Notes under the pieces: generated by a model
The model's input: the letters and a program-made list of their open reading frames with translations, nothing else
Database searches by the model: none
Told to the model about the DNA's origin: nothing
Translations under genes and position numbers: made by a program
From: Arthrobacter sp. 31Y
GTDB taxonomy: Bacteria > Actinomycetota > Actinomycetes > Actinomycetales > Micrococcaceae
Assembly (NCBI RefSeq): GCF_000526335.1
Contig: NZ_JAFW01000001.1
Coordinates: forward strand, 2,790,001 to 2,854,000
Length of the DNA stretch: 64,000 nucleotides
Reading direction: 5' to 3'
In this document: positions 35,701-43,079 of the stretch, piece after piece
Layout: each line of letters begins with the position of its first letter
How positions within the stretch are numbered: the first letter of the stretch is position 1

Positions 35701-36135
35701 ATGTCTTTTCGCTGGTCAGCCCAAGCAACCCGAACCACCTCCGCAGTAGCTTTGAGCGCACTGCTCCTGGCCAGCGCCGCGAAGCACTTCCGCACGCCCA
35801 AGTTCTACTACCCGGTGGTGCCGGATTATCTGTGCCGCAGGGATGAGCCAGGGAGCCGTCCCAACGGTCCCCTGGCAGTTATGTCCCGCGAGGAATGGAT
35901 CGCTTCCTCGGGCCTGCTTGAGGTGACTGCCGCCGTCGGACTCTTGATCCCTGCCACACGCCGGGTGGCCGCCGACGCCACCACTGCCATGTTCACTGCA
36001 TTCCTTGCCGGGCATATAGATGCACTTCGACGCGCCTATGGTCCGAAAGGAACACCTGCCGAACGCCGCATCCACACTGTTCGTCTGCCTCTGCAAATTC
36101 CGCTCATCCTGTGGTCGTGGAGCCTGCGAAAATGA
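35701..36135 (+). CDS. DoxX-like membrane protein
   Basis: 144 residues with four hydrophobic segments, DoxX-like, start at ATG 35701. Segments include TTSAVALSALLLASAAKHF, GLLEVTAAVGLLIPATRR and the ATTAMFTAFLAGHIDAL helix; the tail is QIPLILWSWSLR. Its stop overlaps the azlC start (ATGA). The role is unknown. Confidence 0.7.
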   Translation: MSFRWSAQATRTTSAVALSALLLASAAKHFRTPKFYYPVVPDYLCRRDEPGSRPNGPLAVMSREEWIASSGLLEVTAAVGLLIPATRRVAADATTAMFTAFLAGHIDALRRAYGPKGTPAERRIHTVRLPLQIPLILWSWSLRK

Positions 36136-36890
36136 GCAGTAGTCCGGCTCCCATGAAACTCCGGGAGTCTCCGGCGTTCAAGGTGGCACTGTCCCTCAGT
36201 ATCGCTACGGGACTGTACGGTGTGTCATTCGGAGCCTTGGCCGTGGCGTCCGGTTTCGACTTCTGGCAGACGATGGTCCTGAGCCTCCTGCTGTTCAGTG
36301 GAGGTTCGCAGTTCGCCTTCATCGGCGTCGTTGCCGGCGGTGGATCCGGGGTGGCGGCCATGACAGCAAGCGCACTGCTGGGTCTTCGCAACGGCATTTA
36401 CGGAATGCAGATCAACGCCATGCTCCGCCCCGGCGGGTGGAAGCGTTACGTTTCCGCGCACGTGACCATCGATGAATCAACGGCGACGGCGTCCGGCCAG
36501 TCGGATCCCGACGAGCAACGACGCGGGTTCTGGACAGCCGGAATCGGCATATTCATCCTGTGGAATATCTTTACGGCTATTGGTGCGCTGGCCGGCGACG
36601 CCATGGGCGATCCCAAACAATGGGGCTTGGACGGTGCCGCCGTTGCGGCGTTCCTGGCTCTGCTGTGGCCACGGTTGAAGGGCCGTGAACCCTGGGCGAT
36701 TGCCGCTGCTTGTGCACTTGCCACCATCCTGGCCGTGCCGTTCGTTCCGCCGGGTGTTCCTATCCTGGTGGCGGCTGTAGTGGCCGGCGTGATCGGCTGG
36801 TTCAGCCACGCACGCATGGATGAAGGACTGGAACCGGACGTGGATCCCTACGCGGAGAAGCACCAGCGCGAACACGGGGGCAAGAAATGA
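36132..36890 (+). CDS. azlC: AzlC-family branched-chain amino acid exporter subunit
   Basis: 252 residues, start at the ATG at 36132 overlapping the upstream stop. The family pattern is visible: GLYGVSFGALAVASGFDFWQ, TMVLSLLLFSGGSQFAFIGV, LLGLRNGIYGMQINAML, DESTATA, then further hydrophobic segments. Known AzlCD pairs export branched-chain amino acids or analogues. It overlaps azlD by four bases. Confidence 0.9.
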   Translation: MSSSPAPMKLRESPAFKVALSLSIATGLYGVSFGALAVASGFDFWQTMVLSLLLFSGGSQFAFIGVVAGGGSGVAAMTASALLGLRNGIYGMQINAMLRPGGWKRYVSAHVTIDESTATASGQSDPDEQRRGFWTAGIGIFILWNIFTAIGALAGDAMGDPKQWGLDGAAVAAFLALLWPRLKGREPWAIAAACALATILAVPFVPPGVPILVAAVVAGVIGWFSHARMDEGLEPDVDPYAEKHQREHGGKK

Positions 36891-37198
36891 ACCTCTGGCT
36901 GTGGATCCTCAGTGCCTGTGCGCTGGCGTATCTGACCAAGCTTGTGGGCTACTTCGTCCCGGCCAAGTTGCTGGAGAGCCCGCGGATCATGCACGTTGCC
37001 GGCACCATGACCATTGGCCTGCTGGCATCCCTGACGGTGGTGAATGCCGTGGCGTCAGGACAAGGCCTGGTCCTTGATGCCCGTATCGGCGCCTTGGTGG
37101 CTGCCGCCGTCGCGCTGTGGCTCCGTGCGCCGTTCCTCGTTGTGGTGATTTCAGGCGCAGCAGCCGCAGCATTGCTGCGGCTGCTGGGTTGGAGCTAG
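36887..37198 (+). CDS. azlD: AzlD-family small subunit
   Basis: 103 residues with four hydrophobic segments (LWILSACALAYLTKLVGYFV, IMHVAGTMTIGLLASLTVVN, AALVAAAVALWLRAPFLVVV-type and a final AAAAALLRLLG). It is translationally coupled to azlC and required with it in known exporters. Confidence 0.9.
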   Translation: MNLWLWILSACALAYLTKLVGYFVPAKLLESPRIMHVAGTMTIGLLASLTVVNAVASGQGLVLDARIGALVAAAVALWLRAPFLVVVISGAAAAALLRLLGWS

Positions 37199-37228
37199 TT
37201 ACCGGGTTGGGCTGGTTGCCGGTTTGAG

Positions 37229-37744
37229 TTAGCGATACTGCTGACCATTGGGCTGTTGGACCGGCGGCTGCTGCATCGGCGCCTGCGCGTAGCCTTGCGG
37301 GTACGGCTGCGCATAACCCTGCGGGTATGCCACGAATTGCTGTCCGGCAGCGGGTCCGAGGTAGCGCGCGGAGCCGTACGACAGCATGGGCGCGAAAACC
37401 ACCGGCAACAGGACCAGGCCAACTGTGTAGCCGGCGTCTTTCCCGAATGATTTGGCGAGGTCGTTCAAGGACACGATGCTGAAGTAGATGCCTGCGAACG
37501 GGATGAAGAAGAGCAGGTACCAGTACCAGGGGCGGCCTGCGATTTCCAGGAGTTTTATGCCGTTGTAGACCGGCACAAAGGCGCCCCATGCAGGCCGGCC
37601 GGCCTTGGTGAAGATTCCCATGTAGAGCACACCGACGATGGCGAAAATCACGGCGAAGTAGATCACCATGAACAGCAAGCCGAGGCCGACCGCAAGCGCG
37701 GAATCGGCTCCGCTGGAAGAGTATGAGCTCAAGGGAATATTCAT
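37229..37744 (-). CDS. DUF5684-type membrane protein
   Basis: 171 residues: four hydrophobic segments (GLGLLFMVIYFAVIFAIVGV, WYWYLLFFIPFAGIYFSIVS) around a conserved GRPAWGAFVPVYNGIKLLEI loop typical of DUF5684 proteins. A Tyr/Pro/Gln-rich tail (AYPQGYAQPYPQGYAQ) has a repeated PQGYA unit. The function is unknown. Confidence 0.8.
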   Translation of the reverse strand: MNIPLSSYSSSGADSALAVGLGLLFMVIYFAVIFAIVGVLYMGIFTKAGRPAWGAFVPVYNGIKLLEIAGRPWYWYLLFFIPFAGIYFSIVSLNDLAKSFGKDAGYTVGLVLLPVVFAPMLSYGSARYLGPAAGQQFVAYPQGYAQPYPQGYAQAPMQQPPVQQPNGQQYR

Positions 37745-37839
37745 ACAACCGACCCTACGGTGGCCGTGGCGGGCCCGCCATGGGCAGGACTCACCATGGT
37801 CAGCCGAAGGGGCGGCTGACCGGGGCAGGGAGTTGGTGC

Positions 37840-38469
37840 TTAGACGGCCTCTGTAAAGGTCATGCCAGGGATGCCGGACTGCTCCGGGAGTGGCCGGGAC
37901 GGGCGCTCCGTGCGGATGGCATCTTCGATCAGCGCCACAGGACGCTTCCAGGCTTCAGATCCCGGTTCCATGGTGTCCACCGCGCCGATGAGCATGGCCA
38001 CCAAGCGGACCATGTCCTCGATGGTGATATCGCGTCGCAGGGAACCCTGCCCCTGGCCACGCTCAAGAAGGGTGGCCATGGAGCCGATCAGGCCACCGGT
38101 AATTCCTACGAGGAGTCCGCGTCGACCGGCGACGGCGTCCAAAAGGTTGGCATCGTCGCTCGCAACCTTCATAACGGCGTCGATGACGTTAATCAGGCCT
38201 TCCGAGGCGTCCATGCCCTCGAGGGCATTCTGGGCCACCGGGTCAACGTGCAACCGAAGCTGGCGTGACAGAGCAGCGAGGACCAATTGCTCTTTGTCCG
38301 AGAAGTTGCGGAACAGTGTTGCGGGGCCAACTCCAGCGGTGGCGGCGATGGTCTGAAGGGGTACTTCGGGGCCGTGTTCCCGGAAACACTGCCGGGCGGC
38401 GGTGATGATTTTGTCCACATTGCGTGCGGCGTCGGCCCTGAGGGGCTTGCGTTCAGAGGGCTGTTCCAT
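37840..38469 (-). CDS. TetR-family regulator
   Basis: 209 residues from the ATG at 38469; the frame upstream is unsupported. The helix-turn-helix is ADAARNVDKIITAARQCFRE then TIAATAGVGPATLFRNFSDK. The C-terminal ligand domain has no hallmark. It is leaderless (TACCCT seven bases before ATG). The target could be the divergent thiamine-binding gene or itself. Confidence 0.85.
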   Translation of the reverse strand: MEQPSERKPLRADAARNVDKIITAARQCFREHGPEVPLQTIAATAGVGPATLFRNFSDKEQLVLAALSRQLRLHVDPVAQNALEGMDASEGLINVIDAVMKVASDDANLLDAVAGRRGLLVGITGGLIGSMATLLERGQGQGSLRRDITIEDMVRLVAMLIGAVDTMEPGSEAWKRPVALIEDAIRTERPSRPLPEQSGIPGMTFTEAV

Positions 38470-38561
38470 GCTTGTCAGGGTAGCAACGGAGCGCCGCCGG
38501 TCCGTTGTTACGCGGGAGTACGTTCTTATATGACAAACCGGCACGTGAAACACTGGATTTC

Positions 38562-38894
38562 ATGTTGCTTGCATTCTCAGTCGCCCCTTCGGGCCAGCCC
38601 GCTTCCGCCGCCAACGGGGGGCCAACCCCCGACGCTTCCGTGCACGACGCCGTTGCTGCAGCGGTCAAGATCGTCCGCGAGTCCGGATTGCCCAACCAGA
38701 CGGACTCCATGTTCACCACTATCGAGGGCGAATGGGACGAGGTGTTCGACGTCGTAAAGCGCGCCACCGAGGCAGTTGGCCGTTACGGCAGCCGCGTCTC
38801 CCTGGTGATCAAGGCTGACATCCGCCCCGGGTACAGCGGCGAATTGACCGGCAAGGTTGAACGGCTCGAAGACGCCATTTCCGCCACGGACTAG
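38562..38894 (+). CDS. Thiamine-binding (MTH1187/YkoF-like) protein
   Basis: 110 residues from the ATG at 38562. The ferredoxin-like fold of the MTH1187 family is recognisable: MLLAFSVAPSG, VHDAVAAAVKIVRESGLPNQ, TDSMFTTIEGEWDEVFDVVK and VSLVIKADIRPG. Members bind thiamine-like ligands and form tetramers. It is divergent from the TetR gene. Confidence 0.8.
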   Translation: MLLAFSVAPSGQPASAANGGPTPDASVHDAVAAAVKIVRESGLPNQTDSMFTTIEGEWDEVFDVVKRATEAVGRYGSRVSLVIKADIRPGYSGELTGKVERLEDAISATD

Positions 38895-38934
38895 ATCCTT
38901 CCCCCAAGGTGCGGTGAGTGCCAGACTGGGGGCC

Positions 38935-39606
38935 ATGATTGAACACGTTACCGAGCCTGGTTGGGTGGACGTAGAGCGTTACCTCACTGACGTCGTCGTC
39001 CATCCCGACCCTGCCCACAAACGCGCCCTGACGTCCGCCGTCGAGGCCGGCATGCCGGCGATCGAAGTGGCCCCCAATGCCGGCAAGCTGCTCCGGATGC
39101 TCGTGCAGATGTCCGGTGCAAGGCGGGTGCTGGAGATCGGGACGCTGGCAGGGTTCAGCAGCATTTGGATGGCGCAGGGACTGCCCGACGATGGCAGGAT
39201 AGTTACGTGCGAATTCCTCCAGAAGCACGCGGACGTCGCGCGGGCCAACGTGGATGCCGCTGGCGTCGGCCACAAAGTGGATATCAGGGTAGGTGCTGCC
39301 CTGGACACCCTTCCCACGTTGGCGGGCCAGGATTCGTTCGACTTCGTTTTCATCGACGCCGATAAGGAAAATGACTCCAACTACCTCGACTGGGCCATCA
39401 GGCTTGGGCATCCTGGAACGGTGATCGTGGTGGACAACGTCATCTGGGATGGTGCCATTCTGGAGCCCGGGCGGGACGAAGCGAACGCGCCGGGAATCGT
39501 GAAGGCGCTGGAAATGATGGGGCAGGATCCGCGTCTGGATGCCACCGCCCTCCAGACCGTTGGTAGCAAGGGCTGGGACGGCTTCGCGATAGCGCGGGTG
39601 CGCTAA
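38935..39606 (+). CDS. O-methyltransferase family 3
   Basis: 223 residues from the ATG at 38935. It is SAM-dependent, of the catechol/caffeoyl-CoA type: LEIGTLAGFSSIWMAQGLPD (motif I), IVTCEFLQKHADVARANVDA, DFVFIDADKENDSNYLDWAI (metal site) and VIVVDNVIWDGAIL. It is followed with no gap by a GNAT gene. The substrate is unknown. Confidence 0.9.
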   Translation: MIEHVTEPGWVDVERYLTDVVVHPDPAHKRALTSAVEAGMPAIEVAPNAGKLLRMLVQMSGARRVLEIGTLAGFSSIWMAQGLPDDGRIVTCEFLQKHADVARANVDAAGVGHKVDIRVGAALDTLPTLAGQDSFDFVFIDADKENDSNYLDWAIRLGHPGTVIVVDNVIWDGAILEPGRDEANAPGIVKALEMMGQDPRLDATALQTVGSKGWDGFAIARVR

Positions 39607-40110
39607 GTGGATTTCACGATTCGCCCGGCGACGGTTGACGATGCCGAGGCAATGGCACTCATGCACGTCCAGTCCTGGAAGGAGAGCTACGGGCGCCTGC
39701 TGCCCCCTGAGTTCTTCGAGAAACAGGAAGCGGCGCTGCCTAACCGCATCGAGAGGTACCAGGCGTCCATAGCTGCGGGCCACACCCGCATGTTGGCCCA
39801 CGGTCCCGACGGCGATCTGGTGGGCCTAGGCGCGGCAGGTCCGGGACAAGATGATGATGGCCCCTGCGAGCGGGAGCTTTTCATGCTCTACACCTTGGAA
39901 CGCATTCACGGCCGGGGTGTGGGGCAGGCGTTGGTGGAAGCGCTGATCGGCGACGGTCCGGCGTACTTATGGGTGCTGGATGACAACCCACGCGCCCAGG
40001 CTTTTTACCGTCGCAACGGTTTTGTGCCGGACGGGAAACGGCAACTCTGCGACCCCTCCTGGTACTCGCTGCCGGAACATCGGATGGTGCGTCCCGGCGT
40101 CGGGCCTTAG
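39607..40110 (+). CDS. GNAT acetyltransferase
   Basis: 167 residues starting at a GTG that directly follows the previous TAA. GNAT motifs are IRPATVDDAEAMALMHVQSW, LGAAGPGQ, LFMLYTLERIHGRGVGQALV (acetyl-CoA loop) and LWVLDDNPRAQAFYRRNGFV. It is probably co-transcribed with the methyltransferase. The substrate is unknown. Confidence 0.9.
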   Translation: MDFTIRPATVDDAEAMALMHVQSWKESYGRLLPPEFFEKQEAALPNRIERYQASIAAGHTRMLAHGPDGDLVGLGAAGPGQDDDGPCERELFMLYTLERIHGRGVGQALVEALIGDGPAYLWVLDDNPRAQAFYRRNGFVPDGKRQLCDPSWYSLPEHRMVRPGVGP

Positions 40111-40255
40111 CGGCCTTCAAATGCGCGCAAGCTGTTCCCACCGCTGACCCATATGGATATGGTGATCACGGGCGGTGCGGCTGAAAGATCGCCCGGGTTG
40201 AAATCGGGCGCCGAAAGCGGGGCCTGAGTACGCCATTCGATTCTCGGGAGGAAGC

Positions 40256-40588
40256 ATGTCTGATCCAGAGCAGGATCCAAACCAGCAGGAGGGCCCCGCG
40301 GACGGCGGTGCGGCCGGTGTCCCCGGCACTCACGACGGCGGTGCGGACGGTGGTGCTGATGGAGGCGCCGATGGTGGTGCGGAGGGCCCCGCTGACGGTG
40401 GCGCGGCTGGCGTCCCCGGCACTCACGACGGCGGTGCGGACGGTGGCGCTGATGGAGGCGCCGATGGTGGTGCGGAGGGCCCCGCTGACGGTGGCGCGGC
40501 TGGCGTCCCCGGCACTCACGACGGCGGTGCGGACGATGGCGGTGCCGACGGCGGTGCCGACAGCGGCGCTGGACAACAGGGCGCCTAG
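40256..40588 (+). CDS. Gly/Ala/Asp repeat peptide beside a JmjC oxygenase
   Basis: 110 residues: a 13-residue acidic leader (SDPEQDPNQQEG) then three 31-residue repeats, each starting PADGGAAGVPGTHDGGADGG and continuing with GGAD units and ending AEG. Copies lie at 40295-40387, 40388-40480 and 40481-40585 (last one altered). GAGGAAG precedes the ATG. No signal peptide, cysteine or membrane segment. Two bases separate its stop from the start of the JmjC/cupin_4 gene. The layout suggests a substrate, structural or RiPP-like peptide for that oxygenase; this is inference. Confidence 0.7.
   Translation: MSDPEQDPNQQEGPADGGAAGVPGTHDGGADGGADGGADGGAEGPADGGAAGVPGTHDGGADGGADGGADGGAEGPADGGAAGVPGTHDGGADDGGADGGADSGAGQQGA
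40295..40585 (+). repeat. Tandem 93-base coding repeat, about three copies
   Basis: Copies 1 and 2 are nearly identical in bases and copy 3 diverges near its end, showing recent in-frame duplication. It is coding and in frame throughout, so it is not a CRISPR. Confidence 0.85.
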
Positions 40589-40590
40589 GT

Positions 40591-41796
40591 TTGAGCTCAA
40601 CCAGCACTGATTTCCAGGACCCCGGTGCCGTGAAGGGCGCCGGGGTCTTGGAAACACGCCTGATCGACATTGGCCGTGAGAGGTTCGCCAGCGAGGTCTG
40701 GGGGCGCACCGCGCTGCTTAGTCGTGGCGTCAGCGACTTCTCCGATGTGTTTTCTGCCGATGCGGTGGATGAACTGATTTCACGCCGCGGATTGAGGACG
40801 CCGTTCCTTCGCGTCGCCAAGGGTGGCTCCACTCTTCCGGAGTCTTCGTTCACCTCCCCGGCGGGCGTAGGCGCCACCATCTCTGATCAGCTCGACGACA
40901 CCGCGCTGTGGCGCAAATTTGCCGACGGAGCCACCCTCGTCCTGCAGGCGCTGCATCGCACGTGGGACCCCGTGTTGAGCTTCAGTACGCAGTTGAGCAC
41001 CGAGCTGGGGCATCCGGTGCAGGCCAATGCTTACATCACCCCACCTCAGAACCGTGGGTTTGACGATCACTACGATGTCCACGACGTCTTTGTTCTCCAG
41101 ATCGAGGGAACCAAGCGCTGGATCATCCACGAGCCGGTCCACGTGGACCCGCTGCGTAGCCAGCCGTGGACCGATCGCCGTTCCGCCGTCGCGGAGGCTG
41201 CCCAAAGCCCCGCTTACATCGACACTGTCCTCGAACCCGGCGATGTCCTCTACCTTCCCCGTGGTTGGTTGCATGCTGCCCAGGCGCAAGGCAAAGTCTC
41301 TATTCACCTCACCCTGGGAGTCCATAGCTGGACCCGCCACGCGTTGGCCGAACACCTCGCACAGGCCGCGCTTGCAGCGCTGTGCGACGATCCGGAGATG
41401 CGCGGTTCGCTGCCGCTGGGCGTGGATGGACCCGAGCGGGAAATCGCGGCAGTGCGTGAACGCCTCGCTACGGCCGTCCTTGAGGCTGATGCCTCCTCCC
41501 TCTTCCACCGCGCACGGAGAGGACAGGGACGCCCGGCCCCGCTTGGCCCGGTGGCCCAGCTCGCGGCTGTTCAGGACCTGGGACCCCAGACGCAGGTGAG
41601 GCTTCGGGATGCACTGGAAACACGACTCGAGGGATCACGCTTGACTACCCGCGTGGGTTGGCTCGACTTCTCTGAGGCAGATTTGCCGGCTGTGGAACGC
41701 CTGCTGGACGGAGGGGATCACCTGGCAATCGATCTGGGGGTTGAACTGGTGGAAAGGCTGTTGCGCGCAGGAGTTCTTGTCCCCGCCGAGCAGTGA
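40591..41796 (+). CDS. JmjC/cupin_4 Fe(II) 2-oxoglutarate oxygenase
   Basis: 401 residues, start TTG two bases after the repeat-peptide stop. It is of the ribosomal-oxygenase (NO66/YcfD-like) cupin_4 type: QANAYITPPQNRGFDDHYDV, with iron ligands His160 and Asp162 (H-x-D), the LQIEGTKRWIIHEP strand, and PGDVLYLPRGWLHAA with the third ligand His228, then SIHLTLGVHS. A C-terminal winged-helix-like part (RLTTRVGWLDF) ends in VERLLRAGVLVP. Known relatives hydroxylate Arg or His in ribosomal proteins. Here the neighbouring repeat peptide is an alternative substrate. Confidence 0.85.
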   Translation: MSSTSTDFQDPGAVKGAGVLETRLIDIGRERFASEVWGRTALLSRGVSDFSDVFSADAVDELISRRGLRTPFLRVAKGGSTLPESSFTSPAGVGATISDQLDDTALWRKFADGATLVLQALHRTWDPVLSFSTQLSTELGHPVQANAYITPPQNRGFDDHYDVHDVFVLQIEGTKRWIIHEPVHVDPLRSQPWTDRRSAVAEAAQSPAYIDTVLEPGDVLYLPRGWLHAAQAQGKVSIHLTLGVHSWTRHALAEHLAQAALAALCDDPEMRGSLPLGVDGPEREIAAVRERLATAVLEADASSLFHRARRGQGRPAPLGPVAQLAAVQDLGPQTQVRLRDALETRLEGSRLTTRVGWLDFSEADLPAVERLLDGGDHLAIDLGVELVERLLRAGVLVPAEQ

Positions 41797-41821
41797 TTGA
41801 CGGAGCCGAGCAGTGATTGAC
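41785..41821 (+). repeat. 20-base tandem duplication at a gene junction
   Basis: GCCGAGCAGTGATTGAC occurs at 41785-41801 and 41805-41821, separated by GGA. The first copy has the oxygenase stop with an overlapping GTG (GTGA); the second has the GTG used as the start of the next gene. Confidence 0.85.
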
Positions 41822-42757
41822 AAAACCGTGACCTCCCCGGTGGCTGCAGCAAAGGGTTTCTTCTGCGCCAACAGCGCCCGCGTACGTGGCGATTCGATGG
41901 CAGGCACGGCATCGCCCGGCCTCGTTTGGGTCCTCATAGAGCACCGGGGTGGGTGGCCTCCCCAGGGCTTCGGCGGCCTTGATCTTGAGGCCGGGACCAA
42001 AGCCCTCGTCTCCTCAGCAGCCCGGATGGCGGGTGCACGGATTCTTTTAGTACGGAAGCCAGGTCCCCGCCCGCGGCATGGTCCTAAGCGATGGGCCGTC
42101 TTGCGCTATCACAGCTCCGGGGCCTATCAGCAGCTGTGGGGATCGTGGGAACAGGACGGGGACCTTGCAGGGATTGTTTCAGCCCTGGCTTCCCCCGGAA
42201 ACCCCGGTCTCCCGCCGGTCATCCTGATCTGCGCGCACGGCCGACATGACCCCTGTTGCGCAGTGCGTGGCCGGCCCGTGGGCCGTGCGCTCAGCGAACT
42301 TTGGCCGGAGCTGGTGTGGGAGTGTTCCCATGTTGGCGGGGACAGGTTCGCAGCCAACGCAGTGGTGGCTCCGGACGGCGTGTACTACGGAGGTCTCGAC
42401 GTCGAGTCGTCCGTTGCCACGATTAAGAGCCATCTTGCCGGGCGCATTTACGCAGGGTATTTGCGGGGATACACGGATCTCTCCCCACCACAACAGGCCG
42501 CCATCGCGGCCGTGCTCGGACGTTTCGGCCCTGCTGGCCGGCATGACTATCAGGTCACTGAAACCCTGCAAGAGATCGCGGAGAACCTCGGCGATGGCGA
42601 GCGGTGGCGCATCCAGGTCATCGGCAGGCCGCCCCATCCGGAGCATATCGAGGTGGAATTGCAGGCCCGCCGGTCACCTCCGTATCAGCTCACGTGCCTG
42701 GCGCCGTCGGCGGGCTCGGTAATGGTTTACGAACCGACGTCCATCCGGACTGCCTGA
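41813..42757 (+). CDS. Sucrase/ferredoxin-like (Apd1-type) protein
   Basis: 314 residues starting at the second duplicated GTG. Two cysteine/histidine motifs, CAHGRHDPCCAVRGRPV and CSHVGGDRFAANAV, mark the thioredoxin-like [2Fe-2S] ferredoxin fold. FFCANSARVRGD at the start fits this family. It is likely made with the oxygenase and repeat peptide. It could act in electron transfer, but no evidence identifies a partner. Confidence 0.85.
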   Translation: MIDKTVTSPVAAAKGFFCANSARVRGDSMAGTASPGLVWVLIEHRGGWPPQGFGGLDLEAGTKALVSSAARMAGARILLVRKPGPRPRHGPKRWAVLRYHSSGAYQQLWGSWEQDGDLAGIVSALASPGNPGLPPVILICAHGRHDPCCAVRGRPVGRALSELWPELVWECSHVGGDRFAANAVVAPDGVYYGGLDVESSVATIKSHLAGRIYAGYLRGYTDLSPPQQAAIAAVLGRFGPAGRHDYQVTETLQEIAENLGDGERWRIQVIGRPPHPEHIEVELQARRSPPYQLTCLAPSAGSVMVYEPTSIRTA

Positions 42758-42790
42758 ACGTTGCGGACGGCGGACGCGAGCTGCGGGGCG

Positions 42791-42961
42791 TCAGCGGGAT
42801 TCCGGGTTCTCGGGCTGATTCATATCCAGCGGCGAACCGTCCTGCGACGAGTCAAGCAGGCTCGGCGGGTTGGGCACGCGTATCAGGAGGAGGCAGACGA
42901 CTGTCAGCCAGGCGACTGCCACCGTCAACACCTCCACCCATACGGATGCTCCTAGTTCCAT
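42791..42961 (-). CDS. Small single-span membrane protein with an iron box
   Basis: 56 residues: MELGASVWVEVL, a hydrophobic segment VAVAWLTVVCLLLIRV, and a polar acidic tail (DSSQDGSPLDMNQPENPESR). ATG at 42961, TGA at 42793-42791. An iron-box-like palindrome lies 32-47 bases upstream of the ATG. No family is known. Placement beside siderophore genes suggests an iron-related role. Confidence 0.6.
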   Translation of the reverse strand: MELGASVWVEVLTVAVAWLTVVCLLLIRVPNPPSLLDSSQDGSPLDMNQPENPESR

Positions 42962-42992
42962 GTAGAGATCATATGGCTCTTGACGGCCAAAC

Positions 42993-43008
42993 GGTAAGTA
43001 GCCTTACC
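42993..43008. promoter_or_regulatory. DtxR/IdeR-like iron box
   Basis: The palindrome GGTAAG-TAGC-CTTACC. On the minus strand AGGTAAGGCTA matches 10 of 11 bases of the corresponding part of the consensus TTAGGTTAGGCTAACCTAA. It could control the small membrane gene (minus) and the spermidine-synthase-like gene (plus). Confidence 0.5.
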
Positions 43009-43055
43009 TTCGTTGTGTGAGTCGAGATCATGCGGTGCTCCACTAGGGTTGAAGC

Positions 43056-43079
43056 ATGACTCAGGCAGGGCGGAAGTAG
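43056..43079 (+). CDS. Possible leaderless seven-codon leader peptide
   Basis: TAGGGT (43044-43049) lies six bases before an ATG opening MTQAGRK and TAG. The TAG's last base is the first base of the GTG of the next gene (TAGTG). It would let ribosomes terminate and restart at the weak GTG. Only sequence layout supports this. Confidence 0.35.
   Translation: MTQAGRK

Noticed and set aside
40295..40585. Possible CRISPR-like array
   Set aside because: The repeats are contiguous, in frame and coding, with no unique spacers and no cas genes nearby.
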